A stretch of DNA of 64,000 nt from an uncultured cyanobacterium. Its GTDB lineage: Bacteria > Cyanobacteriota > Cyanobacteriia > Cyanobacteriales > Nostocaceae. The stretch spans positions 1 through 64,000 of the forward strand of contig CAINGU010000015.1 of NCBI GenBank assembly GCA_903848645.1, in the 5' to 3' direction. Below the pieces are notes generated by a model. That model saw nothing but the letters and a program-made list of their open reading frames with translations, did not search any database and was not told where the DNA came from. Below are positions 17,843 through 27,063 of the stretch, piece after piece. A program made the position numbers and the translations under genes. The stretch's first letter is position 1. The number at the start of each line of letters is the position of its first letter.

Positions 17843-18889
17843 ATGTTAACTAACTCGCAAACCCCCACTATCACAAAAGATTCATCTGATTTTCTCCCTG
17901 GTGTCAATGCTCAGGCTAGAGTCAGTCAGTTCATGCAAAATTTGCAGGACGAAATTACCCAAGGTTTAGAGAGGTTGGATGGTGTAGGGAAGTTTCAAGA
18001 AGATAGTTGGCAACGTCCAGAAGGTGGGGGTGGGCGATCGCGTGTCCTGCGTGATGGGGCAATCTTTGAACAAGCTGGTGTAAATTTTTCTGAAGTTTGG
18101 GGTTCTCATTTACCTCCTTCGATTTTAGCCCAACGTCCAGAAGCAACCGGACATGGCTTTTATGCAACGGGGACTTCTTTGGTTCTGCACCCACGCAATC
18201 CTTATGTGCCTACAGTCCATTTAAATTACCGTTATTTTGAAGCAGGTCCAGTTTGGTGGTTTGGTGGTGGTGCGGATTTAACACCTTATTACCCCTTTGC
18301 TGAAGATGCACAACATTTTCATAACACTTTCAAACAAGCTTGTGATCAACACCATCCCGAATATTATCCGGTGTTTAAGCGTTGGTGTGATGAATATTTT
18401 TACCTGAAACATCGGGATGAAACACGGGGAGTTGGTGGTTTATTTTTAGATTATCAAGATGGTCAAGGTTCTATCTATCGCGGTCCAGATCCCACTGGGG
18501 AAGCGGCTATGTATAGTAATCAGGTAGGTCAATTACCGTCGCGGAGTTGGGAAGATATATTTGCTTTAGTTCAAGATTGCGCTGGGGCGTTTTTACCTGC
18601 TTATGTGCCGATTGCACAACGCCGACAAGGGATGGAATACGGCGATCGCCAACGTAATTTCCAATTATACCGTCGTGGTAGATATGTAGAATTTAACTTG
18701 GTGTATGACCGGGGAACAATTTTTGGACTCCAAACCAACGGCCGCACAGAATCAATTCTCATGTCTCTACCACCTTTAGTCCGGTGGGAATATGGCTACA
18801 AACCAGAGCCAAATTCTCCTGAAGCCGAGTTGTATGAGACTTTCCTCAAACCTCAAGATTGGATAAACTGGAAACCGAATCAGGAATAG
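17843..18889 (+). CDS. hemF: Oxygen-dependent coproporphyrinogen III oxidase
   Basis: It decarboxylates coproporphyrinogen III to protoporphyrinogen IX using O2, serving both haem and chlorophyll synthesis. The 348-residue sequence carries the family blocks in order: [73 protein letters not shown] and the C-terminal [34 protein letters not shown] region. No transit or signal peptide is present, so it is cytosolic. Start ATG at 17843 and full length. It is transcribed away from a repeat-rich leader; hemH is about 9 kb distant, not in an operon. Confidence 0.97.
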   Translation: MLTNSQTPTITKDSSDFLPGVNAQARVSQFMQNLQDEITQGLERLDGVGKFQEDSWQRPEGGGGRSRVLRDGAIFEQAGVNFSEVWGSHLPPSILAQRPEATGHGFYATGTSLVLHPRNPYVPTVHLNYRYFEAGPVWWFGGGADLTPYYPFAEDAQHFHNTFKQACDQHHPEYYPVFKRWCDEYFYLKHRDETRGVGGLFLDYQDGQGSIYRGPDPTGEAAMYSNQVGQLPSRSWEDIFALVQDCAGAFLPAYVPIAQRRQGMEYGDRQRNFQLYRRGRYVEFNLVYDRGTIFGLQTNGRTESILMSLPPLVRWEYGYKPEPNSPEAELYETFLKPQDWINWKPNQE

Positions 18890-19075
18890 GTGACAGGTAA
18901 GAGGCAAAAAGAAGTAATTTACCAATTACCAATTACCAATTCCCCAGTTATTCGTGTTAAAAACAATGACAGTAAGGTAAACTAATGGCAAGTATCATCC
19001 TCTGTACATGAGTTGATACTTCCTCACTTTGTGAGTGTGTTGATTAGCAAATATTAGCAAAAAAGTATCGGTTCA

Positions 19076-19447
19076 GTGATTAATATAGATCAGAAAACCT
19101 TTACAACTGAAGACGGTCATACTGTTATGGTATTGACACCTGCTGGTCGCTTAGATATTACTACTGCTTGGCAATTCCGTCTCAAGCTACAGGAATGTAT
19201 ATCTAAACACAGTCCTCATGTTGTTGTCAATTTAGGGCAAGTAAATTTTATTGATAGTTCTGGTTTGACTTCCTTAGTAGCTGGTATGCGTGATGCTGAT
19301 AAAGTTAAGGGAAGTTTTCGCATTTGTAATGTTCATCAAGAAGCCAAGTTGGTGTTTGAAGTCACAATGATGGATACAGTATTTGAAATCTTTGATACTG
19401 AAGAAGAAGCTTTAAAAGGTGTACCTCGAAGTTTGGCTAGTCAATAG
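19076..19447 (+). CDS. STAS-domain anti-sigma-factor antagonist-like protein
   Basis: The 123-residue single-domain protein has the STAS fold with the loop NFIDSSGLTSLVAGMR; S61/S62 in DSSG is the expected phosphorylation site used by partner-switching systems. No anti-sigma kinase or PP2C lies next to it, so its partners are encoded elsewhere. The start appears to be GTG at 19076; the next ATG in frame (at residue 18) would cut into the fold. It precedes psb29 by 93 nt on the same strand. Confidence 0.87.
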   Translation: MINIDQKTFTTEDGHTVMVLTPAGRLDITTAWQFRLKLQECISKHSPHVVVNLGQVNFIDSSGLTSLVAGMRDADKVKGSFRICNVHQEAKLVFEVTMMDTVFEIFDTEEEALKGVPRSLASQ

Positions 19448-19540
19448 GATTTGTGAACTCCTTTTTATTCGAGTTTCACGAATTAGGTCTGATTGGTTCA
19501 TACTAGAAAATAGGAATACGTCTTTACTAAAATTTTCTTT

Positions 19541-20212
19541 GTGAATAACGTCCGCACAGTATCTGATACAAAACGAACCTTTTACACCCTTCATACCAGG
19601 CCAATTAACACTATTTACCGCCGGGTAGTTGAAGAGTTGATGGTAGAAATGCATCTGCTATCAGTCAATGTTGATTTTAGCTACGATGCAATTTATGCTT
19701 TGGGCGTTGTGACGACTTTTGACCGCTTTATGGAAGGCTACCAACCAGAACGGGATCAGGAGTCAATTTTTAAAGCAATTTGTCAAGCGGTGGAACAAGA
19801 CCCCCACCGCTACCGACAAGATGCCACCAAATTGCAAGCTGTAGCGGCCAGTCTGCCAATTAAGGATTTGATTGCTGGCCTGAGTCAAGAAACTTCCTTA
19901 GATCAAGATGCAGATTTGCAAAGGCAACTTGAGGCGATTAAAGCAAATTCCAACTTTAAATACAGTCGGTTATTTGGTATTGGTTTATTTGCATTATTAG
20001 TACAATCAGATCCCGAACTTGTCAAAGATGAGAAACAACGGACTGAGGCACTAAAAGCGATCGCTAACGGGTTGCATCTTTCAGAAGACAAACTGATTAA
20101 AGATTTAGAACTATACAGTTCTAATCTGGAAAAAATGGCGCAAGCATTAATTGTCATGGCAGATATAGTTTCGGCTGATCGTAAAAAACGCGATGCCTTA
20201 CGGCAAGCGTAG
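19541..20212 (+). CDS. thf1: Psb29/Thf1, photosystem II biogenesis protein
   Basis: Thf1 (Psb29) is a thylakoid-associated protein needed for photosystem II biogenesis and repair, and interacts with FtsH protease complexes. The 223-residue product shows the expected N-terminus (RTVSDTKRTFYTLHTRPINTIYRRVVEELMVEMHLL), FxYDAIYALGVVTTFDRFMEGY and the helical C-terminal coiled coil (LEKMAQALIVMADIVSADRKKRDAL). Start is GTG at 19541, in the right place for the family's N-terminus. A HIP1 site lies inside the gene at about 20058. Confidence 0.94.
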   Translation: MNNVRTVSDTKRTFYTLHTRPINTIYRRVVEELMVEMHLLSVNVDFSYDAIYALGVVTTFDRFMEGYQPERDQESIFKAICQAVEQDPHRYRQDATKLQAVAASLPIKDLIAGLSQETSLDQDADLQRQLEAIKANSNFKYSRLFGIGLFALLVQSDPELVKDEKQRTEALKAIANGLHLSEDKLIKDLELYSSNLEKMAQALIVMADIVSADRKKRDALRQA

Positions 20213-20271
20213 CTATCAACGACAACAACAAGCCAGTACAACCGCAGCACCATCTAGTATCAATAAACAAT

Positions 20272-20310
20272 TTGTAAGGTGATAGGTGATAGGTGAAAGG
20301 TGATAGGTAC
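20272..20310. repeat. GGTGATA heptamer array (STRR)
   Basis: About five GGTGATA/GGTGAAA heptamers occur between psb29 and the convergent membrane-protein gene, followed by CCAATTA-type heptamers near 20348-20380. This is another short tandem array of the same class. Confidence 0.75.
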
Positions 20311-20376
20311 TACACCAGGCTAACAGGTAGACAGGTAACAGGAAGCAATTACCAATTACCAATCACCAATCACCAA

Positions 20377-20739
20377 TTACACACCTAATAATTTGTAGAT
20401 AACGTTATTGACAACAGTGAGTGCAAAAGCACCTAAAATAGCACTCAAAATACCGTAACGTAACCGAAAGCCATCTACTAACCAAGCAGCAATACTAAAA
20501 CAAGCAACAGCAATCATGAAAGTGAAGATACCAGATAATAAGTCAAAGGTGGCTAAATTTGGGATCACAAACAAAACTTTGAGAACTGGCTTGACTAGTG
20601 CGGTAATAATACCTAAAACTGCGGCGGAAAAAATTGCCTTTTCTGGAGTATCAATTTCAACTCCCAAAGGTAATTTACTAATAATCCACAAGCTAATAGC
20701 CGTGACTACCCAAACAATTAACAGCGTTACAATATCCAT
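20377..20739 (-). CDS. Four-helix membrane protein, PF04020-like (phage-holin-family name)
   Basis: The core of about 120 residues has four hydrophobic helices and the pattern GVEIDTPEKAIFSAAVLGIITALVKPVLKVL followed by a LATFDLLSGIFTFMIAVACF helix, typical of the family called phage holin superfamily IV/PF04020. The name does not imply a phage here: there are no phage genes nearby. I choose ATG 20739 because AGGGG sits 8 nt before it; ATG 20745 and a longer frame to 20832 are possible but add a polar extension. Function unknown. Confidence 0.72.
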   Translation of the reverse strand: MDIVTLLIVWVVTAISLWIISKLPLGVEIDTPEKAIFSAAVLGIITALVKPVLKVLFVIPNLATFDLLSGIFTFMIAVACFSIAAWLVDGFRLRYGILSAILGAFALTVVNNVIYKLLGV

Positions 20740-20927
20740 TGCCATAACCCCTGAAACGTAAATGGTGATTGGCGATAAATTACCTGGTTGACTTGGTTTT
20801 TTTTGATGTAAAAATCTTTGTAACTTAACCAATTATTTACAAATTAACCGAATTTCTTTGCATAAATTGAATTTATTCTAGATATCTTTAGGTTTACGAT
20901 TTTTGGATCAAGAGAATATGTATAGTA

Positions 20928-21004
20928 GGTAATTGGTAATAGGTAATTGGTAATAGGTAACAGGTAATAGGTAATAGGTAATAGGTAATAGGTAATTGGT
21001 AATT
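20928..21004. repeat. GGTAATW heptamer array, 11 units (STRR)
   Basis: Eleven uninterrupted heptamers GGTAATT, GGTAATA or GGTAACA occupy 20928-21004. It is the longest STRR array in the window. It sits in the 339-nt gap (20833-21171) between two minus-strand genes, where nothing else was recognised apart from a pyrimidine-rich TTCTTTCTTCTTCG stretch near 21121-21140. Confidence 0.92.
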
Positions 21005-21171
21005 GCTATACCAAAATAAAAATCTCCCCATAACCTCGTAATTGAGTAAAATATGGAGAGATATAAATATACAAAATTTCTCAAGTCATAAGTAAGCCTG
21101 GCGACTTCTTTCTAACTCCTTCTTTCTTCTTTCTTCTTCGTCCTGACTCCTGACTCCTTACAAAAATGATG

Positions 21172-21837
21172 TTAATTTTGAGGAGAAGTATTATTTGCTC
21201 CTGGTTTTACAGGTGCTTGAGGTAAAGTGTTATTGGGAACTAAAGGAGAAAGACCAGGAGTAAGTCCGCTACCGGGTCCAGGAAGTGAATTTGGGTTAGC
21301 GGGTGGTAAAGAATTCAGATTTCCTGGTGGGTTAATTCCTGGGCTGGTAGGATTATTAGGTATTGCAGGAATAGGAATAGTAGGTAAATTGGGTGAATTA
21401 GTCACTGGTTGAGATGATCCGGGGATAATTCCCAAAGACACCCGATTTCCTCCCACTTGTCGCAGCAAATCTAATGTTTGGATCACATCATTATAAGTTG
21501 CTGTGCGGGAGGCATTCAATACTAAAATCCCATCTGGATTTGTTTGGATATATTGCTTTAACCGTGCTGCTAATTCCTCCCGTCTCACAGGTTCTTTTTC
21601 TATGTATGTCATCCCAACAGCATCAATTGTCACTGGTAAAATGTTGTTTTTGCTTTGGGAATTAGCCGCAGAATTTGCACCTGTACTAGCTTTAGGTAAG
21701 TCAACATTAATAGCTTGTTGACGAGTAAATTGTAAAGCTGCTAATAAAAAGAATGTCAGAATACAAAAAACAACATCAATTAAGGGGATAATTTGAATCT
21801 GAAGGTCTTCACCGGGAGTATCTAGCTTAACTTTCAT
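21172..21837 (-). CDS. exbD: ExbD/TolR family protein
   Basis: This is the single-span partner of the adjacent ExbB/TolQ-like protein in a proton-driven energy-transducing complex. The N-terminus has the membrane helix with LIDVVFCILTFFLLAALQF; D21 is the expected proton-binding Asp. The periplasmic TolR/ExbD domain spans about 45-135 and ends with LRQVGGNRVSLG. A tail of about 80 residues rich in Pro, Asn, Gly and Ser (about 140-221) is unusual in length. The gene overlaps exbB by 11 nt, indicating translational coupling. No tonB or tolA is near. Confidence 0.87.
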   Translation of the reverse strand: MKVKLDTPGEDLQIQIIPLIDVVFCILTFFLLAALQFTRQQAINVDLPKASTGANSAANSQSKNNILPVTIDAVGMTYIEKEPVRREELAARLKQYIQTNPDGILVLNASRTATYNDVIQTLDLLRQVGGNRVSLGIIPGSSQPVTNSPNLPTIPIPAIPNNPTSPGINPPGNLNSLPPANPNSLPGPGSGLTPGLSPLVPNNTLPQAPVKPGANNTSPQN

Positions 21838-22615
21838 CTTCTTGTTCTGGTACAGGGTTTAAACCGGAATTATGAATTGTGTCATCTGGCGCAATCACCG
21901 GATTTTTGGTAAATGAATTTTTATCTAACTGAGGGGATGAAGGAAAACTTTCAGAAGTAGGTTTTCGGACTATTCCTGTGGGAATTGTTTTCGGTTCAGG
22001 AGGATACTGACGGTAAAGTAGTTCCATTTCATTACCGGCTTTGTTGAAAACTTTGACTTGGTTAACAACAAAACTTTGAAATAAGCGATAAAATGCCAAA
22101 CTGACGATTGCTACTATTAATCCTGATGCTGTACTAATCAAAGATTCCCCAATCCCAGTGGTGACACCGGCTGTAGATTCAGTTCCCAAATCACCAATGC
22201 GAATTGAACCTAAAGAATGAATCAAACCAAGAACTGTACCCAATAATCCTAACAGTGGAGAGAGAGCAATTACAGCTTCTAAAAGTTTTTCACCTCTTCG
22301 CATCCCCGCTATCTCGTCTGCTGCGGTAGATTCTAGGGCTAATCTAAAGGTTTCTGGATCATTTTTTTGTAAGCGTAAAGGTGCATATAAAAACCTGCCA
22401 ATGGGCTGGTTTCTTGCTTGTTCAGCAATTGCTTCAGCTATTTCCCAATTTTCACCAGCAGCATCAAGAACCCGATTGACGATTTCTTTTTCCTGGCTGA
22501 GAATTCGTAACCAGAACCATATCCGTTCAAAAATCACGCTGAGTGATAGAACTGATAAAACTAGCAAAGGCCACATAGAGGGCCCGCCCTTCTTAAACAA
22601 ATCTAAAATATCCAC
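21827..22615 (-). CDS. exbB: ExbB/TolQ/MotA-type proton channel protein
   Basis: The 262-residue protein has three membrane helices and the signature region MRRGEKLLEAVIALSPLLGLLGTVLGLIHSL, followed by ESLISTASGLIVAIVSLAFYRLF, as in ExbB/TolQ. It forms the proton channel with ExbD. Start is GTG at 22615 with a GGAGG-type site upstream on the minus strand. A polar C-terminal extension (about 205-262) is rich in Pro and Ser. The pair probably powers an outer-membrane TonB-dependent receptor or envelope process encoded elsewhere. Confidence 0.88.
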   Translation of the reverse strand: MDILDLFKKGGPSMWPLLVLSVLSLSVIFERIWFWLRILSQEKEIVNRVLDAAGENWEIAEAIAEQARNQPIGRFLYAPLRLQKNDPETFRLALESTAADEIAGMRRGEKLLEAVIALSPLLGLLGTVLGLIHSLGSIRIGDLGTESTAGVTTGIGESLISTASGLIVAIVSLAFYRLFQSFVVNQVKVFNKAGNEMELLYRQYPPEPKTIPTGIVRKPTSESFPSSPQLDKNSFTKNPVIAPDDTIHNSGLNPVPEQEDES

Positions 22616-22803
22616 TGTGTAGGTTTCCTCCCTCCATTACTAGTAGTCAAAGCATTTTCATTTTAGAGAGTAATGCAAAACTCACAAACTTTTCTAATTA
22701 ATTACTAAGGAGTAACATCTTCTATACACAATATGGCGGTTATTCCCACCGGGAGTTTAGAGGATTATTTGCCAAAATAAAAAAATAACTGGAGGTTAAG
22801 AAC

Positions 22804-23118
22804 ATGAACTTCTCAATTCAATCCTTGTACACATGGTATCGGAACACCCTACGCAATCCCAAATACCGTTGGTGGGTAATTATCGGCACAGTAGCCTATT
22901 TAATCAGCCCTTTAGATATTTCTCCAGATTTTATTCCTATTATTGGCCAAATTGATGATGTTTTACTGTTAACTTTATTTGTTTCTGAAGTTTCTGGATT
23001 AGTGATTGATGGTTGGAAGGCAAAGAAAGGGACTGTAGAAAATAATACCAGCAATACTGCTAATTACGCGCCCCCTGCTGGGGAGACTGTGGATGTTGAT
23101 TCTGTTTCTGTGAAGTAG
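22804..23118 (+). CDS. YkvA-like (DUF1232) membrane protein
   Basis: The 104-residue product has the DUF1232 hallmark: a helix with VIIGTVAYLISPLDISPDFIPIIGQIDDVLL, in which the SPLDxxPDF and DD motifs are characteristic. It is probably a small inner-membrane protein of unknown function. Its last 30 residues are polar and low complexity. A good RBS (ACTGGAGGTT at about 22789-22798) precedes the ATG at 22804. Confidence 0.85.
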   Translation: MNFSIQSLYTWYRNTLRNPKYRWWVIIGTVAYLISPLDISPDFIPIIGQIDDVLLLTLFVSEVSGLVIDGWKAKKGTVENNTSNTANYAPPAGETVDVDSVSVK

Positions 23119-23193
23119 GTTGTGGTTTTTCAAATAGGATTCTAGCCGTCTTGAGGAGTTCCATTAAAAAAATATCCTAATCTGTAGATAAAT

Positions 23194-23222
23194 GTAGGGG
23201 TTTAGCAGTGCTAAACCCCTAC
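23194..23222. repeat. 29-nt perfect palindrome, copy 2
   Basis: This is identical base for base to the element at 1740-1768: 14-nt arms around a single G. It lies between convergent stop codons of the DUF1232 gene and the GH15-like gene, a position suited to a bidirectional terminator. Confidence 0.87.
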
Positions 23223-23236
23223 TTGTTTGCTATATT

Positions 23237-26200
23237 CTACGTTTCAGCATCTTTAACAAACTCCGTCAAGAATCTAAAGGCCTTCAAAATATAATTAGCG
23301 CAATCTTGAGGAGAGCTATTATAAAATGATGGCCATGCACTAGTCTTATCTTCATCATAATTATCGTTACGATGGGGATGATTTTCTAACCATGCTAACC
23401 GCACTGCGTGACCGATTAAAACATCTAAAACTATATATTCTTCAATTTGCAAATTAGGATTATTAGCGACGATTGTAGCTAGTTCCATCAAGGCTTCTAC
23501 ATTTACTTGGCGGTATTCTGGGGCTTCAATTTTATTTAGTAAATGTTCAACTAATAAAGCAAAATTTCTTTCTCCTGCTGTCATTTCTGAAAGCATGATT
23601 TCACTTTCTAAGCGATTCCGTCGTTCTAATTTATCGCCAATGACTAAACCTTTGCAATGCTGCATTAATAGCCAAACTTGTTTAAAAAAGTCTTTGGGTA
23701 CACGGTTCAATGCGCCTTCTGCTTGACGAAATCGCCGCCAACCATCAGGAGGAACTTCTGTTTCTTCACGAATTACAGGTAATAAAACCCAAGCAATATC
23801 ACTTTCTTTTTGTTTGACGTGCAATGATTCCTGTTGACGTAATAAACTACTTACGCCACTATATCCAGTTAATACTTGACGCAAACGCATTTTCACTTCA
23901 AAAGGTGATAATTGCATCAGTTTTTCATAAGCTTCATCTTGGGTAAGAATTAGTTCTCTGGCTATATCACTGGTAATTAACAGAATCAGATAACCAACTC
24001 TTAATGTGAGGAATCCGCGAAATAATTCTGGTTCAGATTTGATTAAGACACCGAGATAAATTAATATTTCTTGCGTTAAAACACGATCTCGAATATCTTC
24101 ACGACAGAAGTTATTAATTTTCTCAGCAATTTCATTTCCAGATATAGGAACAACTATCAGAGAAGCATGGCTGTAAGCCCTTCCCACTGCAATTTGCTTA
24201 CCTTGAACCAAAATACTCGTTATCGCATCTGATAAGCCAATATCGAGCATTTGGCGTAAACCCGCAGCCCGTCGCACCACCGCCCAAATTCCTAAATCTC
24301 CAGCCTTCGTATAGACTTCATCGAGTAAATCCGCTACGGTGACAGTATGAGTCGGACCTGCATATCCTGTATCAAATTCTAAACCCTGTAACCGAGTTAA
24401 AGTTTGCAGTAATTCAATTTGCTCATAAATATTTTCTGATGAGCGCAAATACTCTAATAATAAATCTAAGTTAGTTTCGTATTCCATTTGGAATTCTTGG
24501 GTATGTCCCAAAGACCAACTTTTTTCTAAATGAGAAGTGAGGTAATAACAACGGATTCCCCGATTTTTAACTGATGATTGTGATAATTCTGTATCTGACA
24601 GAAAATCAATTCTTTGAATTGCGGCTGTCAGCATTAATTGATTGAGTTTTCCTAATTTTACCTGAACTCCATGACAAATACCATCTTTGAGTTCTTGCAT
24701 TAATTCTAATAATGCTTCTGACCCAGTTTCTAACATTGTCCGAGTAATCATTAAGGTTAAGGTAGGACGACCTAAATCACTCCAGTATTGTTGGATATAA
24801 GCCAATTCACCTCTAATTTGATCTACTAAGAAGTGATAATCAAGGGTTAAATAAAATTGCTGAGAATCTAGAAATGATGGTAAAAATACCACTGTTTGAT
24901 CTCGAATCCGAAAGAATCTTGATATGGTTAAACTTCTCAGTCTTCGCAGGGGACGGCCTGTTAAACCCAGTTGATCATTTCTGCCAATTTGTGTATAAAT
25001 TTGGGAAAGTTCTTCAGATTTTCTAATTTGAATTGGTGCGATTTGGGTAGGTGTTTGGGTTTCAATTCCATATACTTCTAACTGCGTTTGTAATGCCTCA
25101 TCTTCTGCTATTAAAGCAATTTGTACTAACGCATTGCGTTTTTTTCCTACACTCAAATGTCTACCTAAAGGATCAATATCTCCTAGGGAAATCAAGCCTT
25201 CGCTTAACATTTCACCCAGATAATATAAACTTTGCGCCCAAACTAAAGGAATATTTTCATTCGGTAAACGTGATTGAGATTGAGGATTTAATTTTTCAGC
25301 TTCTATATTCTCTTCAGGAACATAATAAATTTCTGGTAATAGCTGTAAGCCGTTCTCTTCTACCAATAATGATTTTAAAAGTTGTTGATATTTCTCAACT
25401 TGTGCTTTTTCTCCGCGAAATAATCCATCAAGGACTAAATAGGTGAAAAACAATGGCCATTCACATTCAATATGCTCAAATTCCTTAAGTTCACCAGGTT
25501 CATAATGTAAACGTTCAGGATCTTCTAAAACGGTTTGATGTCCATCTCTTAAAAACCGTTTACAACCATATTTTCCTTCCAGTTTACTGATAATTTCCTT
25601 AAAAGTGCGTTCTCGCAATGCTTCATCTTTCACAGCAAAAGCGGGATAACTAATAATACTTAATAAGGCCGCATCAACTTCTTTAGAACCTGATTCTCTG
25701 GGTAATAATGATTCTAAAGTAATTCTCGCTCTGGCAATTTCATCTGGTAAAACATGAATTACTGATGCTTGACTACCATGAACACCAAATAAGTTTAGCT
25801 CATTCATGGCTTCTAATGCTGCTTTAGCCATTCCCAAGGAACTGGCGTTTAATTCTGCACTACCATGATTAATTTTATTCCCTCGTTCCCAAATCCCAAA
25901 ATCTGGTGTCCGGTAAGCTCGACCAATATAATAAACTAGGTTTTGGACAAAGTTAACTTCATCCAATGTAAAAATAATTGATAATCCGCTGACGGTCATT
26001 TGTGCCAACATCAATAAAAATATAGATGTAGCGTCAAGTTGTAAATGTCCCCATTCATCATCACCAACGACTATATCACCTGTAGCTGTATTATATTTGG
26101 CGTGAAGTCCATCCAATAAAGATTGTGTATGTTTAAATGTTTCAACTTTATGGGATTGTCGCATCATGGCAAACAATAAACCACGCATTAATTTAACTAC

Positions 26201-26449
26201 ACTATGTTCTAGTTCATAGGTGCGTCCATGATCATGATCTAATTTGCGATAGGCTAAGGCTAAACCCCAAACTGCTAAAATACTATAAACATTATCTCGC
26301 ACCCACGCATCCGTATAATCACCATGAGCAGTAATAGCGGTACTCGCTGGTAATAACCCGGTAATGGGGTTTTGACGCGCTAAAATAATTTTCTTGATTT
26401 GCTGATAGTAAAAATCTAAGCGAATTGGTGGTGTGGTGGATGTGTTCAT
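23237..26449 (-). CDS. Glycoside hydrolase family 15 / phosphorylase-kinase-alpha-like protein
   Basis: The 1070-residue protein starts with a GH15-like six-hairpin domain: TRQNP-like start, AHGDYTDAWVRDNVYSILAVWGLALAYRK near 44-71, a DEWGHLQLDATS motif near 126-137 and ECEWPLFFTYLVLDGLF near 324-340. These blocks match the phosphorylase kinase alpha/beta and bacterial GH15 family. The remaining ~500 residues are helical with no recognised catalytic motif. The protein might act on alpha-glucans such as glycogen, or bind and regulate a glucan enzyme; activity cannot be judged. Monocistronic, start ATG at 26449. Confidence 0.82.
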   Translation of the reverse strand: MNTSTTPPIRLDFYYQQIKKIILARQNPITGLLPASTAITAHGDYTDAWVRDNVYSILAVWGLALAYRKLDHDHGRTYELEHSVVKLMRGLLFAMMRQSHKVETFKHTQSLLDGLHAKYNTATGDIVVGDDEWGHLQLDATSIFLLMLAQMTVSGLSIIFTLDEVNFVQNLVYYIGRAYRTPDFGIWERGNKINHGSAELNASSLGMAKAALEAMNELNLFGVHGSQASVIHVLPDEIARARITLESLLPRESGSKEVDAALLSIISYPAFAVKDEALRERTFKEIISKLEGKYGCKRFLRDGHQTVLEDPERLHYEPGELKEFEHIECEWPLFFTYLVLDGLFRGEKAQVEKYQQLLKSLLVEENGLQLLPEIYYVPEENIEAEKLNPQSQSRLPNENIPLVWAQSLYYLGEMLSEGLISLGDIDPLGRHLSVGKKRNALVQIALIAEDEALQTQLEVYGIETQTPTQIAPIQIRKSEELSQIYTQIGRNDQLGLTGRPLRRLRSLTISRFFRIRDQTVVFLPSFLDSQQFYLTLDYHFLVDQIRGELAYIQQYWSDLGRPTLTLMITRTMLETGSEALLELMQELKDGICHGVQVKLGKLNQLMLTAAIQRIDFLSDTELSQSSVKNRGIRCYYLTSHLEKSWSLGHTQEFQMEYETNLDLLLEYLRSSENIYEQIELLQTLTRLQGLEFDTGYAGPTHTVTVADLLDEVYTKAGDLGIWAVVRRAAGLRQMLDIGLSDAITSILVQGKQIAVGRAYSHASLIVVPISGNEIAEKINNFCREDIRDRVLTQEILIYLGVLIKSEPELFRGFLTLRVGYLILLITSDIARELILTQDEAYEKLMQLSPFEVKMRLRQVLTGYSGVSSLLRQQESLHVKQKESDIAWVLLPVIREETEVPPDGWRRFRQAEGALNRVPKDFFKQVWLLMQHCKGLVIGDKLERRNRLESEIMLSEMTAGERNFALLVEHLLNKIEAPEYRQVNVEALMELATIVANNPNLQIEEYIVLDVLIGHAVRLAWLENHPHRNDNYDEDKTSAWPSFYNSSPQDCANYILKAFRFLTEFVKDAET

Positions 26450-27063
26450 TATGGTAATGAGAAAATTTAACTTTGTCGCTGTGAGGTTGATAAATAAAAA
26501 AGTTGTATATTTTACACTGCTAAGTGTATATACTAATAATTGAGAGGAGAATTTTTTGCGGGTAGGATAAATTACAATTATAATATGGGACGTGACTCTA
26601 TTTTCTACTATTTATTTCAAACATACCCGACGCTACATATTAATTATCTGAATCAGGATAACCAGGATCAAAGGATTTACAGGATGTTATTCTCGATGAG
26701 AAATAGAAATTTTCCAATGATATAAAAAAACATCCTCTAAACATTCACAAAAAAATCATAAATCACAATTCTGACAAAAAAATTACCTGAAAAACCATAC
26801 ACGGAAAGACTTTTAACTCCGTTTCCCGTTCCCTGCTATAGCTTTTCTCCTGTTTGGTATTGAGTGAAGGCGAACTTTATCCTAAAATGACTAGTAGGCA
26901 TTTGGTGAAGCGGTTGATTTTACTTGCCTCTTCCTACTGAAAACGAATCAAAAGCAGTTAAAAGTAAGATAAGTCACCTGTGAGTAGCTCCTAAAAAAAA
27001 GCTAACAGCTTGATATTGGATGCTCAAAAAGGTAGGTTAGATGTTTTGAGTATCTTAGAGAGT
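26450..27063. other. Divergent intergenic region upstream of ppc
   Basis: This 614-nt region is AT-rich and holds short repetitive words such as AATCAGGATAACCAGGATCAAAGGATTTACAGG at about 26651-26684, a type of word seen repeatedly between cyanobacterial genes. No RNA gene or strong hairpin was recognised. It must contain the ppc promoter. Confidence 0.5.

Noticed and set aside
20377-20739. Prophage signal from the phage-holin-type family name
   Set aside because: Single chromosomal membrane-protein gene with no phage structural, integrase or lysis genes near it.
25051-25446. 131-residue open frame antisense to the GH15-like gene
   Set aside because: It is a shadow of the minus-strand gene; composition is Leu/Phe/His-rich as expected from AT-rich antisense.
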